A stretch of DNA of 64,000 nucleotides, taken from assembly GCF_000428845.1 (NCBI RefSeq), contig NZ_AUAS01000003.1:496001-560000 (forward strand), given 5' to 3'. How positions within the stretch are numbered: position 1 is the first letter of the stretch; each line of letters opens with the position of its first letter. The notes below the pieces were generated by a model. That model ran no database searches. It was not told the DNA's origin and was given only the letters and a program-made list of their open reading frames with translations. This DNA is from Dyadobacter alkalitolerans DSM 23607 (GTDB lineage: Bacteria > Bacteroidota > Bacteroidia > Cytophagales > Spirosomataceae). This document shows, one piece after another, positions 44,703 through 52,761 of the stretch. A program made the position numbers and the translations under genes.

Positions 44703-45728
44703 ATGGGATTGTTTGATTTTTTGACGAGCGATATAGCGATCGATTTGGGGACCGCAAATACCCTGATCATCCATAAAGATACAGTAGTTGTTGACGAGCC
44801 TTCGATCATTGCCATGGACAAAACCACGGGCAAAGTTTTAGCCATCGGACACACAGCTATGCAAATGCATGAGAAGACCAACGAGAATATCAAAACGATC
44901 CGCCCACTTAAAGATGGTGTAATTGCTGACTTTACTGCTGCCGAAATGATGATCCGCGGGATGATCAAAATGATCGATACGGGCAGCCGTTTTTTTACAC
45001 CTTCCCACCGCATGGTGGTTTGCATTCCTTCCGGGATTACAGAAGTTGAAAAACGTGCCGTAAAAGACTCATGCGAGCATGCAGGCGCGAAAGAAGTATA
45101 TATGGTGCACGAGCCGATCGCAGCTGCTATCGGGATCGGGATCGACATTACGCAGCCAAATGGGGTGATGATCGTTGACATTGGCGGTGGAACTACGGAA
45201 ATCGCTGTTATAGCATTGTCAGGGATCGTTTGTGAGCAGTCTGTCCGGATTGCGGGTGATGTATTTACAAGAGACATCGTTGATTACATGCGCCGTGAGC
45301 ACAACCTGCTGATCGGTGAGCGCTCTGCGGAATTGATTAAAATGGCCATCGGCTCTGCTTCTCCGGAATTGGAAATTCCATTGGATGATTACCAGATCCG
45401 CGGACGTGACTTAATGACCGGGATTCCAAAGGAAATCCGCGTTACTTACAGCGAAATTGCTTATTCTCTCGATAAATCAATCTCTAAAATTGAGGAAGGT
45501 GTCATGAAGGCACTTGAAATTTCTCCTCCCGAACTTTCTGCGGATATATTTAAGAATGGTATTTATCTGACAGGCGGTGGGGCGCTTATTCACGGCCTCG
45601 ACCGACGCATCGCTCAGAAAACCAAGCTTCCCGTTCACATTGCGGATGATCCTTTAAAAGCCGTAGTGAAAGGAACAGGCGAAGTCCTTAAAAATCTTGA
45701 ATTGTACAAGCCGGTACTGATTTCGTAG
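44703..45728 (+). CDS. mreB: Rod-shape-determining actin homologue MreB
   Basis: The bacterial actin that guides cell-wall synthesis in rod-shaped growth. The 341-residue protein contains phosphate-1 loop IAIDLGTANTLI (about 10-21), the KPLKDGVIADF-like RPLKDGVIADFTAAEMMI, and phosphate-2 MIVDIGGGTTEIAVIAL (about 157-173). The adenosine motif LTGGGALIHGLD is near residue 287. The N-terminus FDFLTSDIAID carries the expected membrane-association residues. It leads mreC and mreD with 34 bp and 4-bp overlap respectively. Confidence 0.97.
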   Translation: MGLFDFLTSDIAIDLGTANTLIIHKDTVVVDEPSIIAMDKTTGKVLAIGHTAMQMHEKTNENIKTIRPLKDGVIADFTAAEMMIRGMIKMIDTGSRFFTPSHRMVVCIPSGITEVEKRAVKDSCEHAGAKEVYMVHEPIAAAIGIGIDITQPNGVMIVDIGGGTTEIAVIALSGIVCEQSVRIAGDVFTRDIVDYMRREHNLLIGERSAELIKMAIGSASPELEIPLDDYQIRGRDLMTGIPKEIRVTYSEIAYSLDKSISKIEEGVMKALEISPPELSADIFKNGIYLTGGGALIHGLDRRIAQKTKLPVHIADDPLKAVVKGTGEVLKNLELYKPVLIS

Positions 45729-45762
45729 TATTGGATCGTTCACGATGTGAACACTTTAGCCC

Positions 45763-46602
45763 ATGCTCCAACTCGTTGATTTCGTTGTCCGGAATCGTTT
45801 CTTTTTGGTATTTATTTTGCTGGAAGTTCTCAGTGTATGGTTAATTGTGCGCAGTAACACTTATTGGGGCGCAACTTATTTCAACACTTCGAACTATTAT
45901 GTCGCCAAAACATTGGCTTTTTCGAATTCAGCAAAGGAATATACGAAACTGGACGAGGTGAACTCCGCATTAGCGAATGAAAATGCACGGCTTCGTGCCA
46001 CTGTTACAGCATTAACGCAGACAAAACCCATCGATTCGCCGGCTGGCTACGTTCCGGACTCATCATTTGCATCACGCTTCACCTTTACCGTGGCGAAAGT
46101 GGTTGATAATGAGACCAACAAGACCAACAATGTGCTGACGATCGATAAGGGGAGCTCTGACGGGATCAAGCCCGGGATGGGCGTTATTTCAGCGACCGGC
46201 GTAGTTGGGAAGGTCAGGTTTTGTTCAGAGAACTTTTCTGTGGTTACTTCCATCCTGCATTCGCAGTTTATGGTGTCGTCCAAGCTTGTCAGGAGCAAGG
46301 AAATTGGTTATGCGAAATGGCCTGGAAAGGATCCCAATTTTATTGATATGATCGATGTTTCGAAGTATACCAAGATCTTTAAGGGAGACTCGGCGGTTAC
46401 CTCTGACCAAAATTCTGTGTTTCCTCCCGGCATTATGGTGGGTAGGGTGGAGACGGTAAGTGTGCATCCGAATCAGACCTTTTACAACATTGTATTAAGG
46501 CTTGCAACCGATTTCCGGAACCTCTCTTACGTTTATGTGGTACAAAATCAACAACTTGGGGAGCAGGATAGTCTTAAATTACGTACGATAAATACCAAAT
46601 GA
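45763..46602 (+). CDS. mreC: Rod-shape-determining protein MreC
   Basis: A 279-residue bitopic protein that bridges MreB to the periplasmic wall machinery. One membrane helix lies at about 11-28 (FFLVFILLEVLSVWLIV), followed by a coiled-coil stretch (about 60-90, EVNSALANENARLRATVTAL) and a beta-rich MreC domain containing NVLTIDKGSSDGIKPGMGVI near residue 126. Its length is in the normal range. It starts 34 bp after mreB and overlaps mreD in ATGA. No signs of frameshift. Confidence 0.94.
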   Translation: MLQLVDFVVRNRFFLVFILLEVLSVWLIVRSNTYWGATYFNTSNYYVAKTLAFSNSAKEYTKLDEVNSALANENARLRATVTALTQTKPIDSPAGYVPDSSFASRFTFTVAKVVDNETNKTNNVLTIDKGSSDGIKPGMGVISATGVVGKVRFCSENFSVVTSILHSQFMVSSKLVRSKEIGYAKWPGKDPNFIDMIDVSKYTKIFKGDSAVTSDQNSVFPPGIMVGRVETVSVHPNQTFYNIVLRLATDFRNLSYVYVVQNQQLGEQDSLKLRTINTK

Positions 46603-47102
46603 GTTTACGCGAGGCAATACAATATTCCCTGATGATCCTGTTGTATCTGTTCCTGCAGATCTTCTTCATGCGGAATGTCGTGTTGTTCAACTACGCTTTC
46701 TGTTTTATATACATTGCCGGCGTGTTGTTGCTTCCTGCCGATGTGGACAGAATGTATCTATTGCTGATCGCTTTCGGCATTGGCTTCACCGTAGACGTGT
46801 TTTCCAACACATTTGGGATGCACGCTTCGGCCACCGTTTTGATCGCTTACCTGAGACCTTTCCTCATCCATTACCAGATGAAATCCCGCGGCGCGGAACG
46901 TGCAGAGGTTGGCATAAGGGCGCAAGGTCTGGGCGCATTTCTTGGTTACGTTTTACCGCTTATCCTGCTGCATCATTCCATGCTCTTTTTAATGGAGATC
47001 AATCATTTTGGAATGATCCTTTACACACTGATCCGCATTGGCGCCAGTGTGCTGTTTACTACCCTTCTAATTATACTCCTGGAACTTTTTTCCAAACGTT
47101 AA
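46599..47102 (+). CDS. mreD: Rod-shape-determining protein MreD
   Basis: A 167-residue polytopic membrane protein with about five hydrophobic helices (e.g. ILLYLFLQIFFMRNVVLF, FGIGFTVDVFSNTFGMH and YVLPLILLHHSMLFLM), the MreD pattern, and a short basic end (LFSKR). It overlaps mreC by four bases (ATGA), so translation is coupled. The usual downstream genes for PBP2 and RodA do not follow; instead an ECF sigma gene begins 234 bp later. Membership relies on position and topology, since MreD is poorly conserved in sequence. Confidence 0.88.
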   Translation: MSLREAIQYSLMILLYLFLQIFFMRNVVLFNYAFCFIYIAGVLLLPADVDRMYLLLIAFGIGFTVDVFSNTFGMHASATVLIAYLRPFLIHYQMKSRGAERAEVGIRAQGLGAFLGYVLPLILLHHSMLFLMEINHFGMILYTLIRIGASVLFTTLLIILLELFSKR

Positions 47103-47336
47103 ATATGACATTTTGACACGAAACTTTCGTGGCTCGAAATTTGATGTTGATACATTAAATACGGCAGGAGGCAATTCAATTTGGAATATTTTAGGATGCG
47201 GTTCCCGGTTGATTTATTTTTTATCGTGAAAAGATGGCTGTTAAGTAGCTTCAATAAGCCATTCATCAAATTTTAATTTGTACGATTTGGAGCTGTTGTT
47301 AATCTTTGTAAATTCAGCATTCCTATGTTAGTTGCC

Positions 47337-47924
47337 ATGTCAGAAACGCTCACGACTAATGAATACACGGATGACCTTCGTTATGAAGTTTTTAACCGTG
47401 AGTTCATGCCACACATTGACTCCATGTATAATTTCGCCTTTCGCCTTACTATGGACGAAGACGATGCAAATGACCTGGTTCAGGACACATATTTAAAGGC
47501 TTTCCGTTTTATTTCTTCTTTTGAGCAAGGCACCAATGCAAAAGCATGGCTTTTCCGTATTCTCAAGAATAGTTTTATAAATGATTACCGCAAGAAAAGT
47601 AAGGAGCCTTCCAAAGTAGATTATCAGGAAGTTGAAACTACTTACAACTCTGAGGAAGCTTCTGATACAACTTACACGGTCGATCTTCGGGCGGATGCAG
47701 TTCAGGAATTAATAGGTGATGAGGTTGCAAATGCATTAAATGCGCTGCCGGTAGACTTCCGTACGGTGATCATTTTATGTGATATTGAAGGTTTTACATA
47801 CGAAGAAATGGCCAAGATCCTGGACATTCCGATTGGTACTGTAAGGTCAAGACTGCACCGTGCGCGTAACTTATTGAAAGAAAAATTAAAGAGTTACGCA
47901 AGCTCGATGGGATATGATTCATAG
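47337..47924 (+). CDS. ECF RNA polymerase sigma factor
   Basis: A 195-residue sigma factor of the ECF class. Region 2 is NREFMPHIDSMYNFAFRLTM with DANDLVQDTYLKAFRFI, about 22-66, and region 4 holds ALPVDFRTVIILCDIEGFTY then IPIGTVRSRLHRARNLL near the end. The pair with a small downstream cysteine protein (48009) suggests a redox- or zinc-responsive anti-sigma, as in SigR/RsrA types. The start at 47337 (MSETLTTNEY) is preferred to the ATG at 47325. Target promoters cannot be inferred. A TAATCTTTG sequence upstream may be part of its promoter. Confidence 0.92.
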   Translation: MSETLTTNEYTDDLRYEVFNREFMPHIDSMYNFAFRLTMDEDDANDLVQDTYLKAFRFISSFEQGTNAKAWLFRILKNSFINDYRKKSKEPSKVDYQEVETTYNSEEASDTTYTVDLRADAVQELIGDEVANALNALPVDFRTVIILCDIEGFTYEEMAKILDIPIGTVRSRLHRARNLLKEKLKSYASSMGYDS

Positions 47925-48008
47925 GTTGTGAAACTTTTTTTGTAACCTCTTCGGTTATAGGGTACAACTGTACATATATTCCATTATTCCTTATTTTTCA
48001 TTTTAATA

Positions 48009-48299
48009 ATGAATGCATCCCCTACCACGCCTTCAATAACTGAAGAAGCGCAAAAACAACCCATGAAGCAGAAATGCGAGCATCATCTTGAATGCATGAA
48101 GGTAATTCAGGCCATTCTTGACGATGAAGCAACCGAGGCCGAGAAGGATCATTTTCGTGAAAACATGGATAAATGCCTGCCTTGCATCGAGTCTTACAGA
48201 CTGGAAAAATGCATCAAAGAATCCCTTAATTTTAAGATCGAAAAGAAGCCTTGCCCTGAGAGCATTCTAAAGACAATTATTTCAAAAATAAACAGTTAA
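48009..48299 (+). CDS. Small zinc-binding anti-sigma factor
   Basis: A 96-residue soluble protein encoded 84 bp after the ECF sigma gene. It holds [20 protein letters not shown] (about 22-41), then [12 protein letters not shown], which fits the HxxxCxxC zinc anti-sigma motif (with a few extra residues between His and Cys), then another Cys in [10 protein letters not shown]. These are the features of ZAS-type anti-sigma factors such as RsrA. Zinc binding and redox sensing are inferred from those residues. The next gene (gmk) begins 10 bp later, so the unit may couple stress signalling to gmk-nadD expression. Confidence 0.82.
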   Translation: MNASPTTPSITEEAQKQPMKQKCEHHLECMKVIQAILDDEATEAEKDHFRENMDKCLPCIESYRLEKCIKESLNFKIEKKPCPESILKTIISKINS

Positions 48300-48309
48300 T
48301 GCTGTTCGT

Positions 48310-48876
48310 GTGAAAGGTAAGCTTATCATATTTTCCGCTCCGTCCGGTTCCGGAAAAACTACAATAGTAAGGCATCTTCTTAAAAAATATCCCGACCTTC
48401 TTGCTTTCTCTGTTTCTGCATCTACAAGGGAACAGCGCGACCATGAGGTGAACGGAAAAGATTATTATTTCATCCCGAAAAAGGAATTTCGGGAGCGCAT
48501 TGCCAACAACGAGTTTGCGGAGTGGGAAGAGGTTTATGCGGGAAATTATTACGGCACATTCAAAACGGAGATTGAGCGGCTTTGGAATGAGGGGAAACAG
48601 GTTTTGTTTGATGTTGATGTAAAGGGCGGTCTTAAATTGAAAGAAATTTACCGTGACAATGCATTGGCCGTTTTTGTAAAAGTCTCTTCCGAAGCCGAAA
48701 TCATCCGCCGCCTCAGCGAACGCGGCACAGAAACCGAAAAATCACTGGAAACCCGCCTTGGAAAGGTCCGTTACGAGCTAAGCTTCGAAGATAAGTTTGA
48801 CGTTGTGCTCGTGAATGATGATCTTGACGAAACACTCAAAAAAGCGGAAGCATTGGTTCTGGATTTTATTCAATGA
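48310..48876 (+). CDS. gmk: Guanylate kinase
   Basis: Phosphorylates GMP to GDP with ATP. The 188-residue protein begins at GTG (48310) giving [20 protein letters not shown], with the P-loop APSGSGKTT. The GMP-binding [20 protein letters not shown] follows, with conserved Arg and Tyr, then the lid [20 protein letters not shown]. Length is slightly shorter than in E. coli (207) but normal in the phylum. It overlaps nadD by four bases (ATGA). Confidence 0.96.
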   Translation: MKGKLIIFSAPSGSGKTTIVRHLLKKYPDLLAFSVSASTREQRDHEVNGKDYYFIPKKEFRERIANNEFAEWEEVYAGNYYGTFKTEIERLWNEGKQVLFDVDVKGGLKLKEIYRDNALAVFVKVSSEAEIIRRLSERGTETEKSLETRLGKVRYELSFEDKFDVVLVNDDLDETLKKAEALVLDFIQ

Positions 48877-49445
48877 AAATCGGACTCTTTTTCGGATCAT
48901 TCAATCCTATTCATGTCGGGCATCTGATCATTGCCAACACCATGGCCACATCCACAGATCTGGAGCAGGTTTGGTTTGTAGTAAGCCCTCAGAACCCATT
49001 CAAGAAAAACAGCAGCTTACTGCACGAATTTGACCGTTATGATCTTGTTCAACGCGCCATTTCCGATAATGCTGCATTCCGGGCCACAGATGTGGAATTT
49101 CACATGCCCAGGCCCAGCTTCACCATTGACACATTGATCCGTTTGCGGGAGAAATTTCCGCAGCATGAATTCAGGCTGATCATGGGAGAAGACAATCTGG
49201 CGCAGTTTCCGAACTGGAAAAACCACGATAAAATATTGGAATATACCGGCCTTTACGTATATCCCCGCCCGAATTCAAAAGTACATGCATTTGGGAATCA
49301 TCCTGCTGTAAAATTCGTCGAAGCGCCTTTGCTGGACATATCGGCCACCTACATTCGCGCCAGTTTACAAAATGGCAAATCTATCCGTTATCTTGTTCCG
49401 GAGCCTGTGGAACAGCTTATTAAGATCAAGAAATTCTATCTCTGA
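48873..49445 (+). CDS. nadD: Nicotinate-nucleotide adenylyltransferase
   Basis: Adenylates nicotinate mononucleotide in NAD synthesis. The 190-residue protein has the nucleotidyltransferase motif [19 protein letters not shown] (about 8-26) with the HxGH-like signature and the C-terminal [20 protein letters not shown], the second ATP-binding motif (SATYIR). Its start overlaps the gmk stop in ATGA, so translation is coupled. The stop abuts the convergent lipoprotein gene at 49446. Confidence 0.95.
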   Translation: MKIGLFFGSFNPIHVGHLIIANTMATSTDLEQVWFVVSPQNPFKKNSSLLHEFDRYDLVQRAISDNAAFRATDVEFHMPRPSFTIDTLIRLREKFPQHEFRLIMGEDNLAQFPNWKNHDKILEYTGLYVYPRPNSKVHAFGNHPAVKFVEAPLLDISATYIRASLQNGKSIRYLVPEPVEQLIKIKKFYL

Positions 49446-49838
49446 TCACAAAGGACGCGATTGGTAAGTGATCTCGCTAAGCAATCCTACTGCATTGAAT
49501 TTCAGAATCACTTTCGGCGCATTTGATTTTGCCTTAATGTCATCGCATTGCTCGCCTTTGGAAAGAAAATAAACGTAGAACTTCTGGTTTCTTTCGCCAA
49601 GCTGGTGAATGTCCGGACGGCCCAGCAAATCGCCTATATCGTCGGCAAATTTACCTTTTAGCTGCGGTTCAACGGTTTTGAAATCCTTTTCCAGCCCTGC
49701 GCGCACATCATTGCAGCCGCCTCTGTCGCCGCGCCATTTTACGAGGTCCAGGCTTCCGAGCTTATCGGGTGGTGAAGAGCAGGCAGCAAAGCCCAAAAGC
49801 ATCGCAAACACCAAATTCCTGGAAATCAACTTATTCAT
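49446..49838 (-). CDS. Small lipoprotein of unknown function
   Basis: A 130-residue protein with a lipobox in FAACSS near residue 20. The remainder contains three cysteines, one in GGCNDVRAGL and one in GEQCDDIKAK, possibly forming a disulfide after export. I do not recognise the family. A predicted beta-strand end (KVILKFNAVGLLSEITYQS) hints at a small sandwich. It is convergent with nadD (no gap) and divergent from the NTF2-like gene at 49949. Function unknown. Confidence 0.68.
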   Translation of the reverse strand: MNKLISRNLVFAMLLGFAACSSPPDKLGSLDLVKWRGDRGGCNDVRAGLEKDFKTVEPQLKGKFADDIGDLLGRPDIHQLGERNQKFYVYFLSKGEQCDDIKAKSNAPKVILKFNAVGLLSEITYQSRPL

Positions 49839-49948
49839 TGCACTATCCTGATTTTATTCCAAAACAAAGACGAATCTAATCATATAATTTCAGGAGGTAA
49901 ATTTGTTTTGATACTTTTAGCGATACACCACACCATACACGTCGCTGC

Positions 49949-50383
49949 ATGAAAACATTTACATTCATCATCCTGGGACTCTCTTTATCCTTCCTATCAC
50001 GAGCACAGACAACCCCTGTGCAGCCCCGGGACGGAATGGACTGCTCCAATCTGTTTTTCCAAGCGTTGCTGGACGAAGATGCCAAAGCATTGGAAAGCCT
50101 CGTCTCAAACGATTTCAGCGTGGTGGGTTTGCAGGGACAGCCCATTGAAGGCCGCGCATTGATACAGGCTGTTTCCCAAGGCATGATCGTCGTGGACTCG
50201 GGCATGCTTTCCGGTGCACGTACACGTACATACGGGGATGTAATGCTCGTGAACGGAATGTGGGATGTGCGCGCGCGCATTGAAAACAATGGGTTTCAGG
50301 GAACGCTTTCCTATATGTCGGCTTGTGTAAAGTCCGGCGGGCGCTGGAAAGTGGTTGCTGTGCAGTTTACGCCGGTTCAGTGA
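49949..50383 (+). CDS. Exported NTF2-like (DUF4440/SnoaL-type) protein
   Basis: A 144-residue protein with a signal peptide (about 1-20, MKTFTFIILGLSLSFLSRAQ) and a cone-shaped NTF2-like fold: NLFFQALLDEDAKALESLVS (first helix), VGLQGQPIEGRALIQAV and the closing WKVVAVQFTPV. Such domains bind small molecules or act as simple enzymes. No catalytic set is evident. It is the sole gene in its unit and ends at a shared terminator with the AraC regulator. Confidence 0.78.
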   Translation: MKTFTFIILGLSLSFLSRAQTTPVQPRDGMDCSNLFFQALLDEDAKALESLVSNDFSVVGLQGQPIEGRALIQAVSQGMIVVDSGMLSGARTRTYGDVMLVNGMWDVRARIENNGFQGTLSYMSACVKSGGRWKVVAVQFTPVQ

Positions 50384-50397
50384 CTAATAGAAACAAA

Positions 50398-50422
50398 AAA
50401 GAGAACCGGTGTGGTTCTCTTT
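50398..50422. terminator. Bidirectional terminator between NTF2-like and AraC genes
   Basis: A 10-bp perfect stem AAAGAGAACC / GGTTCTCTTT with a 5-nt loop. The T run is better on the minus strand (AraC side), where it is six long. Confidence 0.8.
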
Positions 50423-50446
50423 CTCATTTTATCAAATCTCTGATTA

Positions 50447-51376
50447 CTATACGTTCATCAATGATTCACGGCGGCGCATTTTGCCGGCTGGAATCCCGAA
50501 CATCATTTTAAAGCGACGACAGAAATAAGCGGTGTCTTTGTAACCCACATCCGAGCCGATCGCACGAATGCTTTTCTTGGATGTACGCAGCAAGTCAACG
50601 GCTTTTTCCATGCGCTGATATTCGATATAATCCTGTGGGTTGATTCCGGTAAGCATTTTGAAATATTGTCCTACGTAATCTTCGGACACGTTCGCAACAT
50701 TAGCCAAAACCTTATTAGAAAGATCGCCACCCAGATTATCCTTGATGTAAGCGAAAATGTCGATCAAACGAGGATCTTTGAAATACGTGCTGTTTGTTAC
50801 AAGTTGCTCAACAAACAATTTGTTTTTCAAGATGTAGCGAATGATCTCGATCACAACCTCTTCTGTCTTGATTTTAATGATACGGCCTTTTCCCGGTGTA
50901 TCAAGCATATCTTCTGTCAGGATCTGGTTAATTGTGATCGCGATCTGATCGTCTCTTTTGATCAAAAACGGCGGAACGTCCAGAGAAGTGAAAAAGTTTA
51001 CTGTATCAAAAACCTTGGCTTCAAAAGATATCAAACCAAATGAGTTAGGCAATTTTCCGATCAATGCCGGATCATGGCCCGCCTCAATGTAATTATCACG
51101 GTTGGTCATGAACTCCTCATTCGAAACGGTCTTGGCAGTCTGCCCATTGCCATATGTTACCGTTGCGTGCTTACCACCCGGGATGAAAAGCATATCGCCC
51201 TCCTCAACTCTTTGCGACTCTTCAGAACCAAAAGAAACCTCCCCGTCGTATAAAATTGTTAACGAATTCTGGACGTCGTAAAAGTTTTTGATGGTTATCG
51301 GTTGCAAAATTCTGATGTGACGCGCTTTCACAAACTTTACCCCCAGCGACTCAATAATCTTATTATAGTCTTCCAT
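50447..51376 (-). CDS. AraC-family transcriptional regulator
   Basis: A 309-residue regulator. The N-terminal ~120 residues form a cupin-like sensing domain (LTILYDGEVSFGSEE, then EEGDMLFIPGGKHATVTY). The C-terminal ~100 residues are the double helix-turn-helix of AraC: LANVANVSEDYVGQYFKMLT, QDYIEYQRMEKAVDLL, then IRAIGSDVGYKDTAYFCRRF and KMMFGIPAGKMRRR. It is preceded on the minus strand by a promoter with overlapping TTGTACAA palindromes, which may be its own operator. Ligand and regulon are unknown; the convergent or adjacent acyl-CoA dehydrogenase is a possible but unproven target. Confidence 0.93.
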   Translation of the reverse strand: MEDYNKIIESLGVKFVKARHIRILQPITIKNFYDVQNSLTILYDGEVSFGSEESQRVEEGDMLFIPGGKHATVTYGNGQTAKTVSNEEFMTNRDNYIEAGHDPALIGKLPNSFGLISFEAKVFDTVNFFTSLDVPPFLIKRDDQIAITINQILTEDMLDTPGKGRIIKIKTEEVVIEIIRYILKNKLFVEQLVTNSTYFKDPRLIDIFAYIKDNLGGDLSNKVLANVANVSEDYVGQYFKMLTGINPQDYIEYQRMEKAVDLLRTSKKSIRAIGSDVGYKDTAYFCRRFKMMFGIPAGKMRRRESLMNV

Positions 51377-51419
51377 ACTTGTTTATAATTAAGGGCCCTT
51401 TTGACCGTTGTTTCAAATT

Positions 51420-51445
51420 TTGTACAAATCTAATAAATTGTACAA
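51420..51445. promoter_or_regulatory. Two TTGTACAA palindromes, possible operator of the AraC gene
   Basis: TTGTACAA occurs at 51420-51427 and again at 51438-51445, centres 18 bp apart (nearly two helical turns). The second overlaps the TAGTTTTG box of the minus-strand promoter. This looks like an operator, possibly autoregulatory. Confidence 0.45.
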
Positions 51446-51471
51446 AACTAATACAAGTATATATTGACAAA
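51443..51471 (-). promoter_or_regulatory. Promoter of the AraC-family gene
   Basis: On the minus strand TTTG (51471-51468), a 17-bp spacer and TAGTTTTG (51450-51443) match the Bacteroidota promoter. A second TAGATTTG box lies slightly downstream. Confidence 0.55.
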
Positions 51472-51549
51472 AAACTAAAAAAAAGTGATATTTCTGTATC
51501 ATTTAAATCCAAGATTTCGAATAAATCGGCCAGGATGCCCTAAATCAAA

Positions 51550-52689
51550 TTATTTCAGGAGCTCACGGGCGATTATAAGTTTTTGGATTTCAGAGGTACC
51601 CTCATAAATCTGGGTGATTTTTGCGTCGCGCATCAGGCGCTCAACATGATATTCTTTCACATAACCATAACCGCCATGAATCTGTACCGCTTCCGTAGTC
51701 AGCCACATGGCGGTTTCAGAGGCATATAGTTTCGCCATTGCCGAGGCTTGAATGTAATCTTTTCCTTCGTCTTTGAGCCGGGCTGCTTTATAAACAAGTA
51801 AGCGTGCTGCTTCGAGCCTTGTCGCCATTTCCGACAATTTGAATTGAATGGCCTGGTGCTCGCTGATCGGTTTGCCGAAAGTCTTTCTTTGTTTGGAATA
51901 TTGCAGCGATAGCTCAAACGCGCCTGCCGCAATGCCAAGTGCCTGTGCCGCAATACCGATCCGGCCACCATTCAATGTACTCATGGCAAACTTGAAGCCA
52001 AACCCATCCTCCCCGATCCTGTTTTGTTTAGGCACTTTAACGTCTGTAAAAAGCAATGAAGTGGTGTCGGATGCCCTGATGCCCATTTTGTTTTCTTTTT
52101 TACCAACTACAAAACCTTCCATTCCCTTCTCTACAATCAACACATTGATCCCCTTGTGTCCCTTTTCCGGGTGTGTCTGAGCCATTACGAGGCAAACGTC
52201 CGAAGTGTTGCCGCTGGTGATCCAGTTTTTAGTGCCGTTCAATAAATAATAGTCGCCCATATCCACGGCAGTCGTATGCTGTGAAGTGGCATCGGATCCC
52301 GCTTCCGGCTCCGACAAGCAGAAGGCACCGATCATTTCGCCCGTAGCAAGCTTGGTGAGATATTTCGCTTTCTGTTCAGGCGATCCGAACATTTGCAGCC
52401 CCCAGCAAACCAGCGAATTGTTGACCGACATTATCACGCCGGCGGACGCATCCACCTTGGAAATTTCCTCCATAGCGATCACATAAGAAAGCGTGTCCAT
52501 GCCTCCGCCGCCATATTCAGGCGAAACCATCATGCCCAGAAACCCCAGCTCGCCCATTTGCCTGAGGAGAACTTTGTCGAATTTTTGCTCATCATCCCGC
52601 TCAATCACGCCAGGGAATAAATGATTTACAGCAAAATCGCGGGCTGCTTCCTGAACGGCGACATGCTCTTCGCTGAGGTTGAAATCCAT
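51550..52689 (-). CDS. Acyl-CoA dehydrogenase
   Basis: A 379-residue flavoprotein (from MDFNLSEEH, ATG 52689) that oxidises acyl-CoA to 2-enoyl-CoA, passing electrons to ETF. It shows the FAD/substrate segment GAFCLSEPEAGSDATSQ (about 121-137), LNGTKNWITSGNTSDV, then QYSKQRKTFGKPISEHQAIQ and the C-terminal IYEGTSEIQKLIIARELL. The catalytic Glu of short/medium-chain types is likely the one in this IYEGTSE region. The upstream open frame to 52866 overlaps the divergent membrane gene and is rejected. Length is exactly that of the short-chain class. Confidence 0.95.
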   Translation of the reverse strand: MDFNLSEEHVAVQEAARDFAVNHLFPGVIERDDEQKFDKVLLRQMGELGFLGMMVSPEYGGGGMDTLSYVIAMEEISKVDASAGVIMSVNNSLVCWGLQMFGSPEQKAKYLTKLATGEMIGAFCLSEPEAGSDATSQHTTAVDMGDYYLLNGTKNWITSGNTSDVCLVMAQTHPEKGHKGINVLIVEKGMEGFVVGKKENKMGIRASDTTSLLFTDVKVPKQNRIGEDGFGFKFAMSTLNGGRIGIAAQALGIAAGAFELSLQYSKQRKTFGKPISEHQAIQFKLSEMATRLEAARLLVYKAARLKDEGKDYIQASAMAKLYASETAMWLTTEAVQIHGGYGYVKEYHVERLMRDAKITQIYEGTSEIQKLIIARELLK

Positions 52690-52761
52690 TCCAAATAACT
52701 GTGCATGATATGGCATGACGTGATTATTTATGTTAAGTTTGCTCAAATTTTGCTGCAAAAA

